Shown here one piece after another: positions 52,397-61,995 of a stretch of DNA of 64,000 nucleotides; position 1 is the stretch's first letter; the number at the start of each line of letters is the position of its first letter. Location: the NCBI GenBank assembly GCA_044346175.1, contig JBIIZQ010000001.1, positions 210,850 to 274,849 of the forward strand. The letters run 5' to 3'. The DNA is from JBJTUH01 sp044346175 (GTDB lineage Bacteria; Cyanobacteriota; Vampirovibrionia; Vampirovibrionales; JAJTHC01). The position numbers were made by a program, and so were the translations under genes. Below the pieces are notes generated by a model. It was given only the letters and a program-made list of their open reading frames with translations, made no database searches and was not told where the DNA came from.

Positions 52397-55300
52397 CTAC
52401 TTCTTGAGTTCAATCGTGGATTGGTCAATGTTTGGCTGAGGAATATGTTCAGGGATATCCAGTTCAATCCCCAAAACCCTTGTGACCTCTGCAAAAGTCG
52501 TAATGCCTTGAAGAAGCTTTTTTCTACCATCCATTGACAGGGTATTCATACCTTGAGCAATCGCCATGTCTTGCAATTTATGAACCGACTCTGAGTTGTC
52601 AATCATTTCTTGAAGCTCACGACTCATGATAAGAATCTCATAAAGACCCAAACGACCCTTATACCCTGAATCTTCACATTTGTTACAACCAGCTCCTCGA
52701 TAAAAGTAAATAGGATTGTCAGGATTTTGTTTGAGCTTCATAATTTCAAGCTCCTTCTCACTGGGCAGATAAGCTTCTCGGCAATGCGGACAGATGGTTC
52801 TAACCAGTCGTTGTGCCAAAATACCATTTAAAGCCGTGGAGATTTGGTAACAAGGTGCCCCCATATCCAAGAGACGGTTAATCGTCTTGACGGTACTGTT
52901 CGTGTGAAGGGTTGAGAACACCAAGTGACCTGTCAAAGCAGCGTGGAGTGATACCTCGAGCGTTTCGTGGTCACGAATCTCACCGACCATGACAACGTCA
53001 GGGTCTTGACGTAAGATGGCTCTTAAACACAAGGCAAAGTTCACGCCTGACTTATGAGAGATTTGCGTCTGGTTAACCCCTGGGAGTGGGTATTCCACGG
53101 GGTCTTCTACCGTTGTAATGTTAATCTCAACGGACTGAATCTCACGGAGGAAACTATACAGCGTTGTTGTTTTTCCCGAACCTGTAGGGCCTGTAACCAG
53201 CACCATACCGTTGGGAGAACGAATCATTTTTTCAATACGCTCAACTTCATCTGTATTTAACCCAAGCTTTTCAAGCCCCCCTGTGGTGGCATTGGCTTTC
53301 AAAATACGTAAACAAACCTTTTCTCCATAACGACAAGGAAGTGTGTTGACACGCATATCCACTTCCCCACCCCCATACCGGATTCTTAAACGACCATCCT
53401 GCGGACGACGACGTTCAGCAATATCCATACTACTTGTAATTTTAAGACGGGTCAAAATGGGGTCAGACATCCGCTTAGGGAAGCTTTCCATTTCACGAAG
53501 CACCCCATCTACCCGTACACGAATAAGCATACGTTCTTTTTGTTGCTCAATGTGAATATCTGAAGCATTGATTTCAATGGCACGTAACAAAATGGCATTT
53601 GTAAGATGAACCGCACCAGAGTCAGCATGTTCAATTTCATCTTCAATGCTTTCTGCCTTAGGGTTTCCGAGCGTATCGCCATCTTTTTCATTCATTTCGG
53701 CTTCCATACGAGCCAGTGCTTCTTCCGTACTTTCTTGCTTGGAGGCATAAAAAGTCTCAATAATACGGATAATCTCACTGTGGGCACAAATGTAAGGAGA
53801 GACTCGATAACCCGTGATTTGGGCAATCTCATCCAGTAGGTTCAGGTCATTAGGATGGGATAAAATCACACCTAAACGACGGTTTTCTTTTTTGAAGGGA
53901 ATAATAAACTTACTCCGAATGAGCTGTTCAGGGAGCAATCCCATGAAACTTCTAAGCTGTTCTAACTTGATGTCTTTGGAATGCACATAAGGTAAGCCGT
54001 GTTGCAGTGCCAAAGCTTGTCCTAATTGCTGTTCAGTGGCCCATCCTAAACTAATAAGTGTTGTCCCTAGGGGAACCCCAAGGGCTTTACTTTCAGCCAA
54101 AGCTTGCTCAAGTTGCTTGGCATTAAGGATTTCCATATCAATGAGGATATCCCCAATCCGCTTGAGGTTTTTAGCCACTTTTTTAGGACGGTTGGCTTCA
54201 TGTTCGGCTTGATGCGTTGCCACAGAAGAGATGTCATCAAACAGACTACTCATCAATCCACCAGAAGCTTTTGATAACCCGCCTGATGTCATAGGACTTG
54301 AGACTACAGGCAGCGAGGGGGTAGCAGTTGTTAACGCAGGTGAGGGTTCAGGAGGCGACACAAGATTTTCATCAATCGAGGTACTGGCTAATGCTTTCTC
54401 GGGGTCGGGAATAAAGTCGTCACCGTCTGAGTCAATCACTGCTTCAACGGCATTATCCACCTGGCCAACCGCCATGAAGCCTTCATGCAATGCTAGGCTG
54501 GATGGGTTAGTAAGTGTCTCTTTGGGGCTAGACTTCGCAGTGCCAAACGTATCCTCGGGGTCGGGGATAAAGTCATCTTCTTCATCAATGGTACTTGTTT
54601 CCCAATGAAGGGTCATCTCAGAAGGTGTGACCTGTTGTGTATCGGCTTGAATACTTTGTATCATGGACAGCCCTTGACGGTAGTCCCCCAACTCATCGGG
54701 AATATCCGCTAAAGCTTCAGGGTAGGCTTGAGGTTGAGATGCCTCTTGCGACCCAGCCAAGTGTGGTATTGCCATGTTTGGCATGTCGTGAGGACTTGTC
54801 TGCCAGTCTGCCATGGGGGCTACCTCACTGTTGGTGAGGTTTGTTGGGTTGCCCAGTGTATCGCCAAAAGCGTGAGGGTCTGTATGGGTTACGGGTGTAA
54901 AATCCTCAAAACCCTGTGACTGCCCCAAAGGCACGTCCCATGAGGAGGGTGTTTGTGGCTCCGCAGTCGTTTGCTCGGGGTGAGACCATGCTTGGGTGCT
55001 TTCAAATTCTTGGGCAAATCCTTGGGTAACCTCTTGGGGAGTCTGGGCTTGGTTCGTCGCTATATTTTCAGAGGTATTCTGCCAAGAGGTATCCCAAGAA
55101 GGCTGCTCTGAAAAGCTTGGTGCCGAGGAAGCTTCTACAGAATGATAGCCGCCATCAAAAGCCTGATATTCAAGCGAGGTCTGCTCAAAAGGACTTTGAA
55201 TGTCCTGACTCGGTGCGGTGGTACTTTCAAAAGGAGATAACATCGACACATCACCGAAAGGCGATTCAACAGGGTTTGTAGCAGTCATGGCTTCCTCAAA

Positions 55301-56113
55301 AGGGCTATGAAACGCTGGTACATGTGAAGCATCCTCTTGCGAGTTTTGTACTGACTGGAAACCCTCAGGCTGAAAAGGTGTACTATGTGCGTGTGCTACG
55401 TCAGTGGCAGCACCATTGACGGCTTGGTAAGTTGTTTCAAGGGAGGTAGCTTCAGATATTGGGTTGGGCACGGAGTTTGGCACAGATTGTAAAGACGTAG
55501 CTTCTATAGGGATAAACGTTTGCGATGCCTGCTGAAGAGGACCTTGAGGCATTTGGGTGGGTACTTCCTGAGCCGTCCACAGGGGTTGCAAATGTTCAGT
55601 GGTCGTAGCGGTGTAAGGCGATGCAATAGAAGGCTGTGGAGCCATTTGCACAGGTGAGCTACCTGTGGGCATCCCCCACTCTTCAGTCAAGGCTTGGGTA
55701 AATTTTGAAGGCTGCGGTATGACGTGTTGAGAGACTTGTTGGGGTACTTCTGCTTTTGTTAAAGAGGCAGTATGATTCTCATAAGTAGGCGGGGACGGCA
55801 CAAGTGGCTGAAATGCAGCTTGTGATAAATCGGGCATCCCTTGTGGTTGTAAGTAAGGGTTGTGGTGAGAGGGTTGACCTTGCACATTAGCCCCACTCGC
55901 TTGAGAAGTAGTCTCAGTGACAGACGATTGAATACCAAGCTCCTCGGCACTCAATAAAAATTGACTACCTTCTTTAGTCCCTTGCCCTTGTTGATTTTTA
56001 CTTTCGGGAGATTGTTTTAATCTTGGCCATAATGGATTAGGTTTTTGCCCAGATTGTGCCTCTGACGTTGCACCTTCTGCTTTGGATTGCATGAGAGAAA
56101 AAGGCTTAAACAT
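52397..56113 (-). CDS. pilB: Type IV pilus/type II secretion assembly ATPase (PilB/GspE) with very long N-terminal region
   Basis: Powers pilus extension or pseudopilus assembly at the cytoplasmic membrane. 1238 residues; PilB/GspE are about 500-600. Residues 1-640 are Gln/Ser/Pro/Thr-rich low complexity with four SPF(E/G) tetrapeptides (about 269, 284, 293, 307) and two DDFIPDPE motifs (about 513 and 565). From about 645 the normal protein begins: T2SSE N-domain GDILIDMEILNAKQLEQAL, then the ATPase core with VTGPTGSGKTTTLYSF (Walker A about 975-982), LRQDPDVVMVGEIRDHETLE (Walker B), LSTLHTNSTVKTINRL, and the zinc cysteines CPHC...GCNKCEDSGYKGRLGLYE. AGGAT precedes the ATG. No pilC, pilT or pilin is adjacent. 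Confidence 0.93.
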   Translation of the reverse strand: MFKPFSLMQSKAEGATSEAQSGQKPNPLWPRLKQSPESKNQQGQGTKEGSQFLLSAEELGIQSSVTETTSQASGANVQGQPSHHNPYLQPQGMPDLSQAAFQPLVPSPPTYENHTASLTKAEVPQQVSQHVIPQPSKFTQALTEEWGMPTGSSPVQMAPQPSIASPYTATTTEHLQPLWTAQEVPTQMPQGPLQQASQTFIPIEATSLQSVPNSVPNPISEATSLETTYQAVNGAATDVAHAHSTPFQPEGFQSVQNSQEDASHVPAFHSPFEEAMTATNPVESPFGDVSMLSPFESTTAPSQDIQSPFEQTSLEYQAFDGGYHSVEASSAPSFSEQPSWDTSWQNTSENIATNQAQTPQEVTQGFAQEFESTQAWSHPEQTTAEPQTPSSWDVPLGQSQGFEDFTPVTHTDPHAFGDTLGNPTNLTNSEVAPMADWQTSPHDMPNMAIPHLAGSQEASQPQAYPEALADIPDELGDYRQGLSMIQSIQADTQQVTPSEMTLHWETSTIDEEDDFIPDPEDTFGTAKSSPKETLTNPSSLALHEGFMAVGQVDNAVEAVIDSDGDDFIPDPEKALASTSIDENLVSPPEPSPALTTATPSLPVVSSPMTSGGLSKASGGLMSSLFDDISSVATHQAEHEANRPKKVAKNLKRIGDILIDMEILNAKQLEQALAESKALGVPLGTTLISLGWATEQQLGQALALQHGLPYVHSKDIKLEQLRSFMGLLPEQLIRSKFIIPFKKENRRLGVILSHPNDLNLLDEIAQITGYRVSPYICAHSEIIRIIETFYASKQESTEEALARMEAEMNEKDGDTLGNPKAESIEDEIEHADSGAVHLTNAILLRAIEINASDIHIEQQKERMLIRVRVDGVLREMESFPKRMSDPILTRLKITSSMDIAERRRPQDGRLRIRYGGGEVDMRVNTLPCRYGEKVCLRILKANATTGGLEKLGLNTDEVERIEKMIRSPNGMVLVTGPTGSGKTTTLYSFLREIQSVEINITTVEDPVEYPLPGVNQTQISHKSGVNFALCLRAILRQDPDVVMVGEIRDHETLEVSLHAALTGHLVFSTLHTNSTVKTINRLLDMGAPCYQISTALNGILAQRLVRTICPHCREAYLPSEKELEIMKLKQNPDNPIYFYRGAGCNKCEDSGYKGRLGLYEILIMSRELQEMIDNSESVHKLQDMAIAQGMNTLSMDGRKKLLQGITTFAEVTRVLGIELDIPEHIPQPNIDQSTIELKK

Positions 56114-56344
56114 GAAGACATCCTAACCTTAATACCGAGCGATAAACGACTCTTAACGATAAAACATACGCATAAAGAGGGTGGCATACTACGCCTTCTA
56201 GGCTATTCGTCCTGAGAGGCTTTGAGGTATAGTAGAACTATGTACGCTTCCTCTTTTTGTGGTATATTGCCTCTCCTAATGTCTTTTTGTGCTGAAAATA
56301 CTTTTTCAGATAGCCCCTTGATAACCCAAGAAGTTTTATAATCC

Positions 56345-56671
56345 ATGACTGAAACCTCATCCCCCTCAACCGTTTTACACCCTGATTTACACCCTGATAC
56401 ACAGTGCGTCTATGATAAGCTCATGAAGGCTTCACCTGAGGCGAGCATTACCATTGTGGACAACAGTTGGAAGCATGCAGGTCATGTGGGTATTCCTTCT
56501 GACGTGCTTGGTGGTACGCATCTTGAAATCCATATGGTGAGTCCTCTATTTTCAGGTATGGACCTTATGGCAAGGCATCGGTGGGTATTTCAAGTACTCA
56601 AAGAGGAACGAGAACGATTCCTTCATGCCATAGAGCTTCGTTTGAAGTCTCCAGAGGAACAAGCCCGTTAG
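56345..56671 (+). CDS. BolA family protein
   Basis: 108 residues. BolA pattern: ASITIVDNSWKHAGHVGIP with the H residues used for Fe-S coordination in partnership with monothiol glutaredoxins, GGTHLEIHMVSPLFSGMDLMARHRWVFQVL, and a final helix IELRLKSPEEQA. BolA proteins act in iron-sulfur trafficking or regulation. An N-terminal duplication LHPDLHPD is visible. No glutaredoxin adjacent. The nfeD-like gene follows 80 bp later. Confidence 0.92.
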   Translation: MTETSSPSTVLHPDLHPDTQCVYDKLMKASPEASITIVDNSWKHAGHVGIPSDVLGGTHLEIHMVSPLFSGMDLMARHRWVFQVLKEERERFLHAIELRLKSPEEQAR

Positions 56672-56751
56672 GTCATATCCTAGGTTCCTAGGGCATGATG
56701 AGGCACTAGGCTTCTGTATTTTTATGTATCAGCACAAAGGATATTTTTACG

Positions 56752-57246
56752 ATGGGAAATTCAGTCACAGTCGCGCTACTCGTATGGTTATGTGTGGCGG
56801 GTGGTTTGGTAGCCCTTGAAACTTGGGTCGGGAACCTGTACCTTTTAATGCTTGCCTTGGCTTCAGGGCTACTGGCGGTCTTAGTGTGGCTCGGGATAGT
56901 GCCTGCCCACGATGTCTTTACCCAGTTGGCATGGTTTAGTGGTTTTTCTATTATAAGCCTTGCCGTGGTTCGTCCCCTATGTATGCGATGGTTTTTAAAA
57001 GCCACCCCCATCCAGCCTTCCAACACCGATGCACTCTTTGGGCAAAAAGTAGAAGTCCTTGAAATAGTAAGTATCACCCAAGTGGGACGGGTGCGTCTTC
57101 TGCGGACAGGAGAAACTTGGACGGCACTCCTTCACGACACCCTTCCAGCAAAAACGGTACTACAACCCCAAGCCATTGCCACCATTCACGCTTTAGAAGG
57201 TGCAAGACTTATTATCATGCCTCTTGAAACGTCTCAAGAGGTATGA
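56752..57246 (+). CDS. NfeD-like membrane protein
   Basis: The 164-residue protein has three or four membrane helices in the first 90 residues (VTVALLVWLCVAGGLVALET, LLMLALASGLLAVLVWLGIV, and LAWFSGFSIISLAVVRP) followed by a soluble OB-fold domain (about 100-164) with DALFGQKVEVLEI and GRVRLLRTGETWTAL. This is the short NfeD layout that often pairs with a stomatin/SPFH protein. No SPFH gene lies next to it. Function in the membrane is not established. Confidence 0.85.
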   Translation: MGNSVTVALLVWLCVAGGLVALETWVGNLYLLMLALASGLLAVLVWLGIVPAHDVFTQLAWFSGFSIISLAVVRPLCMRWFLKATPIQPSNTDALFGQKVEVLEIVSITQVGRVRLLRTGETWTALLHDTLPAKTVLQPQAIATIHALEGARLIIMPLETSQEV

Positions 57247-57299
57247 TACACCTTTTAAGTTAAGCCATTGGGTATTTGATTGAAGTCAAACTATCAAGC

Positions 57300-57338
57300 C
57301 TCCCCACCCGAACGCTGCAAAAGCGAGAGCGTGGGGAG
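57300..57338. terminator. Hairpin between convergent genes
   Basis: CTCCCCAC (57300-57307) pairs with GTGGGGAG (57331-57338), with a possible inner GCT/AGC stem. No T run, moderate stem. Confidence 0.45.
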
Positions 57339-57371
57339 AATAAATATTCAGTTTAGTTTGCACAAGACTGT

Positions 57372-58970
57372 TTAATGAATATCAGTACTGCCAGGCATTT
57401 GAGGATTTTCCAACCACAAGGTATGTTCTACATCCACCCCTTGCTTGGCAGGTTCCCATCGTAACCCATGACGCACCTTACTGTTAAGGTCTATACGGTA
57501 CTGACGGGCTTCAGGTTTACCATGTGCCTCAAGGGGAGGGAGATGCACCACATCAGCTTGGGGTGTGGAAAACGAGGTAATATGACCATGAAGCCAATGG
57601 CTAACTAAAGGAGTCTCTACGGGAAGCCTATGCGTTACGGCAAAAGGATTATCCTTGGCATTCAAGAAGGGGTCCCAAGCTTTGTGTCCGAGCTGCGTCA
57701 TGGCTTTTTCGAGCTTTGTGGATAGTGGTGCGCTTTCCTGTGGGTGTGTTGGTTTTTCCTGAAGGGCAAGGGCTTCCATACCAGGGGTCACAACCGAAGA
57801 TTGAAACCATGAAGAAAGACTTTGAGTATGTGCCTCAAATGCTTTTGGGGTCATGTTTTGCGTGTAGTGGGGTTGATGGCTTTGGGCAATGAGCCACTCA
57901 TAAAACTGATGAAACGTTTTAGCATTAGGTGCCGTATGCGTCAACAAAGTATGGTAATCGCTTTTATACATAAGAGGGTGTAAATGATGAAAATAATTGC
58001 CATAAAGTTTACCAAGTGATTTATAGACCTCAGGATAAGTAGAGGCATAATGATAGGTACTCGCAAAACTGGTATGTTCTGGCGTAAGTAGATGACGATG
58101 CAGTGCAGGAGGGGGCGTTTGCTTAAAATGTGCTTCATCTTGCGTCATGTCTGGATGGTGTGCAACAGGCATAACATAATGGGTGTACCAATCTCTAAGG
58201 GCTTGCATGTCGTGGTTGGAGAGTACCACTTCATAAGCCGAGGAGGGCTTAACATGGTGTGCCTTTGCTTGTTCGTGTTTTGAGCTTTGTAGCCTTGCCA
58301 GTAAGCGAAGGGTCATAAAGTCTGAAGCACCTTGGTCACTCAGCACATCACCCAAAAAAAGGATAGTCTGTTCTTGAGTACCACCCCAAGTTACCTTCTT
58401 GAGGGCTTCTTGGAAAGAGGCATCGAGTTTCGCTTGTGAGGCTTGTTGATAGCTTTTAGAGACATAGGGGTCTTTTGCTTGAAGCTTACTCATGGTGTTC
58501 CCACATTGTTGTAAGTCCGCCCATGTTTCAGGACTACAGCGCATCAAACCATGAAGGCTTAGAAGTTCAGCCACTTTAAGCCAGCTCCCATGCATGTCTC
58601 CTAACGCCAAGTAACGTCCTTGAGGGTTGGTATAGCCTTTCACGGCTTTATCTTGAATAGGAAACACCAAAGGCCCATTCACATGATGTTGGGGCTTTAG
58701 ACGATACTGCCCCACGGCATAAGGCAACCCAAAAAGGCGCAAAGGGGTTAGACTGGTGGCGGGTGTCGCTTCTGGTTCAAGGGTTTCAGGGGTTTCAGGG
58801 TGGTGTGAAGCGGCGTGCGTGAGTGCCAGTGTATCTTGTTGTATAGGGGGTGGTAGGGGTGCAGGTGTCGTAGGAGTTGCTAACCATGATGTTTGCTTGG
58901 GTGTTTGCTTAATAGATAAAAGTGGCACCTCAGGAAAAAGCGTTTTGGGCTGGGTACAGGTAAGAGACAT
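57372..58970 (-). CDS. PPP-like metallophosphoesterase
   Basis: 532 residues. Motifs in order: LALGDMHGSWLKVAELL (about 122-137; GDxHG), ILFLGDVLSDQGASDF (about 202-217; GDxxDRG variant with SDQG) and VVLSNHDMQALRDWY (about 253-267; GNHE variant with SNHD). The three metal-binding motifs are present, so phosphatase activity is possible, but the arginine of GDxxDRG is Gln and the acidic residue after NH is Asp. The first 80 residues are Pro/Thr-rich, and the end has HGxxxxF-like HWLHGHITSF, consistent with a final metal-binding histidine. Substrate could be protein or small molecule; unknown. It shares no operon with the next gene. Confidence 0.8.
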   Translation of the reverse strand: MSLTCTQPKTLFPEVPLLSIKQTPKQTSWLATPTTPAPLPPPIQQDTLALTHAASHHPETPETLEPEATPATSLTPLRLFGLPYAVGQYRLKPQHHVNGPLVFPIQDKAVKGYTNPQGRYLALGDMHGSWLKVAELLSLHGLMRCSPETWADLQQCGNTMSKLQAKDPYVSKSYQQASQAKLDASFQEALKKVTWGGTQEQTILFLGDVLSDQGASDFMTLRLLARLQSSKHEQAKAHHVKPSSAYEVVLSNHDMQALRDWYTHYVMPVAHHPDMTQDEAHFKQTPPPALHRHLLTPEHTSFASTYHYASTYPEVYKSLGKLYGNYFHHLHPLMYKSDYHTLLTHTAPNAKTFHQFYEWLIAQSHQPHYTQNMTPKAFEAHTQSLSSWFQSSVVTPGMEALALQEKPTHPQESAPLSTKLEKAMTQLGHKAWDPFLNAKDNPFAVTHRLPVETPLVSHWLHGHITSFSTPQADVVHLPPLEAHGKPEARQYRIDLNSKVRHGLRWEPAKQGVDVEHTLWLENPQMPGSTDIH

Positions 58971-59334
58971 AGAAGAGAAGAGGCTTTCTTATTGCAAAGA
59001 CAGGAATCAATCGCTATAGTGAAGAATACATGATGTCGCAAGGGGTTTTGTCCATGCAATCATGAAGCATAAGGCACATGCAAGGACTTACACAGCAAGC
59101 CATGGCAAGCTTGAGGCGATAAACAATCAGGGTTGAATCAACACGCTATTCTATAAGGTTGTGATGAAAAAGCAGTATGTAAAAGCAGAACCCACTCTTC
59201 AAGGCATGGCTCAAAACCATGTACGATAAGAGGTACCACATGAGTGGTATTGCCATGATAGCCTGTAAACTGATGCCCGAACTCACACCCGATGGGAAAC
59301 GACTACTTGACACACAGCATCAAACAACCACAAA
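58971..59334. other. 364-bp gap
   Basis: Between the PPP-like gene and the end of the WD40 gene, both on the minus strand. Contains a small hairpin TACCAC/GTGGTA (59234-59239, 59244-59249). No coding frame or clear promoter seen by eye. Confidence 0.45.
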
Positions 59335-60771
59335 CTAGCATGACGCTTCCGTGTTAAGACTCACGCACCCGAGCAAGCCATTTTCAAACCCTACGAGGAG
59401 TCCTGTATCGCACCACTGAAGGTGAGTTACAGTGGCGTGGTCAGGGTTGAGGAGTTCACTGTCTGCACGAAACATCGGAAGATACAGAGGGTCATCTTCA
59501 GGGGAACCAGGTACGGGCGTGGGCGAAAGAGCATCCCAAATAAGAACCTCACCATCTTCCCCACCCGAGGCAAGCCATCGTCCTGAAGGACTATAAGCTA
59601 AAGTACGAACATTTTTGAGGTGTCCGAGTAACTGTAAAGGGGCTTTGCCCGCAGGTCCATTGCCTGTACAATCCCAAAGACTAATATCACTGCCACCGCT
59701 GGCAGCCAAGGTGAGTTGCCGAGGGTGCCATGCAAGGGTTTGTACTTTCCCTTGAAAGCCACTCATGCGGTAATCTTTGCCCGACTTAACTTCCCACATG
59801 TGGAGCGTGGTATCTTGACACCCACAAGCAAGATACTTACTATCGGTACTCCAATGCACATTGAGCATCACGCCAGGCCAAGCATAGGTTTGTTGTGGAC
59901 TTATTTGTCCTATACGATAACGCACCACCCCTTGATAACCACCTAGGGCAACATGTTCCGAGGAAGAGGGCGACCACACGATGCCATGCATACGATGAGG
60001 CATCACTTCAGGAAGCTTGAGAGCTTTCAGTGTAAAAGAACACACAGGTGCTCCCGAGGAAGAAGGCACAAGCTCCCAACCACGGAGTTGGGTATCTGCC
60101 AGTACCACCACCCTAGGCATTTCATGACGTTTTGTCTGTGCAAATGCAACATGCGAGACCCATAGCTGAGAAGCTTTCGGATGCTCAGGACACACCAACC
60201 CTTCATACAGACGAGTACAACGGTGGGTGTCAAACGCATACTGCCATAGCTGCCATGTCCCTGCACTGGTACCCAATGCCATGAAGACATACGTAGCACT
60301 ATCCTCTTTTAAAGGCTGAAAAACAGGCGAAAAAGCACAGCTAAGGACTTCCGTACCCTGTGCTTGTGCCTCAGAAGACACAACTGTTAGGGGCATATCC
60401 CCACCGAGCATATCCCCATCATGCACCGTGATAAGGCTCATGTGTCCCTCAAGGTCAAGTACCCACAAAACACCATGAGGCGTGTCCAACGTAATATTCG
60501 CAAGATACTGACACCCAACAGGTGTATTGATGGTGTGGCTTTGCCACTGGGGACGTAACTCAACAACCAGACGCTTCAGAGCTTCCCGTAAGAGTGCCGT
60601 ATCACCGAGCGTCGCAACGGCTTCATCAGACAACAAACCTGACTCGGCTTCAGATTGAATCCAGTGTTCTATGGCTTGCCCCGTAGGAGGGATGTCATCG
60701 TTATACCCTCTCAGCATTGCCTCATCGGTGAGGGGGGCTATTACATCTGGTAAAGCTTTTTGCGTCGTCAT
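59335..60771 (-). CDS. WD40-repeat protein
   Basis: 478 residues. Propeller blades are clear in the second half: DSKYLACGCQDTTLHMWEV (about 315-333), GKVQTLAWHPRQLTLAASGG then DISLWDC, and LKNVRTLAYSPSGRWLASGGEDGEVLIWD (about 380-410), with less regular blades before and after. The first 100 residues are acidic and not repeated. WD40 propellers mediate protein interactions, and no enzyme motif is visible. It is third in a minus-strand operon behind a Cys-motif protein and a COG0523 GTPase (27-bp gap), so it may bind or serve that GTPase. Confidence 0.88.
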   Translation of the reverse strand: MTTQKALPDVIAPLTDEAMLRGYNDDIPPTGQAIEHWIQSEAESGLLSDEAVATLGDTALLREALKRLVVELRPQWQSHTINTPVGCQYLANITLDTPHGVLWVLDLEGHMSLITVHDGDMLGGDMPLTVVSSEAQAQGTEVLSCAFSPVFQPLKEDSATYVFMALGTSAGTWQLWQYAFDTHRCTRLYEGLVCPEHPKASQLWVSHVAFAQTKRHEMPRVVVLADTQLRGWELVPSSSGAPVCSFTLKALKLPEVMPHRMHGIVWSPSSSEHVALGGYQGVVRYRIGQISPQQTYAWPGVMLNVHWSTDSKYLACGCQDTTLHMWEVKSGKDYRMSGFQGKVQTLAWHPRQLTLAASGGSDISLWDCTGNGPAGKAPLQLLGHLKNVRTLAYSPSGRWLASGGEDGEVLIWDALSPTPVPGSPEDDPLYLPMFRADSELLNPDHATVTHLQWCDTGLLVGFENGLLGCVSLNTEASC

Positions 60772-60798
60772 CTTATATCATGTCTCCCTTGTTGACCC

Positions 60799-61959
60799 TC
60801 ATGAAACAACACTAGATGCGGGCATGGCAGGTATTATCGGTGCTACTTGAGGACGTAAACAAGCCTCTAAGCCTGCTTGAAGGTTCATTGCCTCTAAGTT
60901 ACGTCCGATAAACACTAACTGGCTCCAAGCAGGTGTGGTGTTTTCTGACCATGGCTCCTCGGCTTGAACCATATCAAGAAGCATATGAACCCCTTGGAAG
61001 ATGATAGGTTTTTCCATGCCCTGAAACGCCATAACCCCCTTACAGCGGAAGAGGTTTTCTCCGTGGGTTTTTAAAAGGGTATTCAGCCATACTTGAAAGG
61101 ACGGCATATCAAACCAACCTTGTGTGAGGGTATTGTATTGAAAGCTTTGTGAGGTCACGCTGTGGTCATGATGATGAGGGAGGGGGGCTACCTCGGCATC
61201 ATGAGCATGCGTATGGGCATGGTTATGGTTATGCTCGTGGGCATGGTCGTGGTCGTCGTCGTGAGACATATCATGATGATGATGGGCATGGTCATGCCCC
61301 GTAGAGGAGACCCCTAAAAACTGCGTGTATTGACGCACGGCACGTTCAAGGTCAAACCCACCCACTTGGAGAATAGCCTCCAAAGGCACCTGCCCATGAG
61401 AAGCGTGTAAGACCTTTGCAACAGGATTAAAGGGACGGAGTGCCTCTTGAACGTGTTGCAGTTGCTCGGGCGAGAGTAGGTCCTGTTTGTTGAGAACCAA
61501 CACATCGGCAAACCCAATTTGTTCGGCACATTCTGGAGCATCATACACGTGTTGTAAAACATGATGGGCATCCACCACGGTAATAACAGCATCTAAAACC
61601 GTTTTTTCAGCAAGTTCAGTGTCCACAAAAAAGGTCTGAGCCACAGGGCCAGGAGTGGCAAGCCCTGTGGTTTCAATCACAATACGGTCAAACTTATCTC
61701 TACGTTTGAGTAGGCGTTCCATCGCACGAAGAAGGTCACCTCTGACATTACAGCAGATGCAACCGTTGTTCATTTCATAGATTTCTTCTTCAACATGGAG
61801 CTTCAGAAGTGCATGGTCGATGTTCAATGCGCCGAATTCATTTTCGATGACCGCAATACGTTGACCGTGATGTTCCGTGAGTATCCGATTGATAAGGGTG
61901 GTTTTACCTGAACCAAGATACCCCGTAACGACTGTAATAGGAATGCGAGAAGACATCAT
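60799..61959 (-). CDS. COG0523 (CobW/ZNG/YjiA-type) metal-chaperone GTPase with His-rich loop
   Basis: G3E-family GTPase that handles metal ions, commonly zinc. The 386-residue protein has Walker A GYLGSGKT (13-20), ENEFG (40-44), the metal site CICC in NNGCICCN (67-70), VLNKQD (155-160), and a C-terminal CobW_C domain with MAFQGMEKPIIFQGVHM. Between the domains is a His/Asp-rich loop (about 222-266) with more than 15 histidines, a usual sign of zinc, nickel or cobalt handling. Starts ATGATG. It sits between the Cys-motif gene (36-bp gap) and the WD40 gene. No Zur box was identified by eye. Confidence 0.95.
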   Translation of the reverse strand: MMSSRIPITVVTGYLGSGKTTLINRILTEHHGQRIAVIENEFGALNIDHALLKLHVEEEIYEMNNGCICCNVRGDLLRAMERLLKRRDKFDRIVIETTGLATPGPVAQTFFVDTELAEKTVLDAVITVVDAHHVLQHVYDAPECAEQIGFADVLVLNKQDLLSPEQLQHVQEALRPFNPVAKVLHASHGQVPLEAILQVGGFDLERAVRQYTQFLGVSSTGHDHAHHHHDMSHDDDHDHAHEHNHNHAHTHAHDAEVAPLPHHHDHSVTSQSFQYNTLTQGWFDMPSFQVWLNTLLKTHGENLFRCKGVMAFQGMEKPIIFQGVHMLLDMVQAEEPWSENTTPAWSQLVFIGRNLEAMNLQAGLEACLRPQVAPIIPAMPASSVVS

Positions 61960-61995
61960 GAGCGTGAGCCTTATAGTATTTTATGGGGTGATGGG

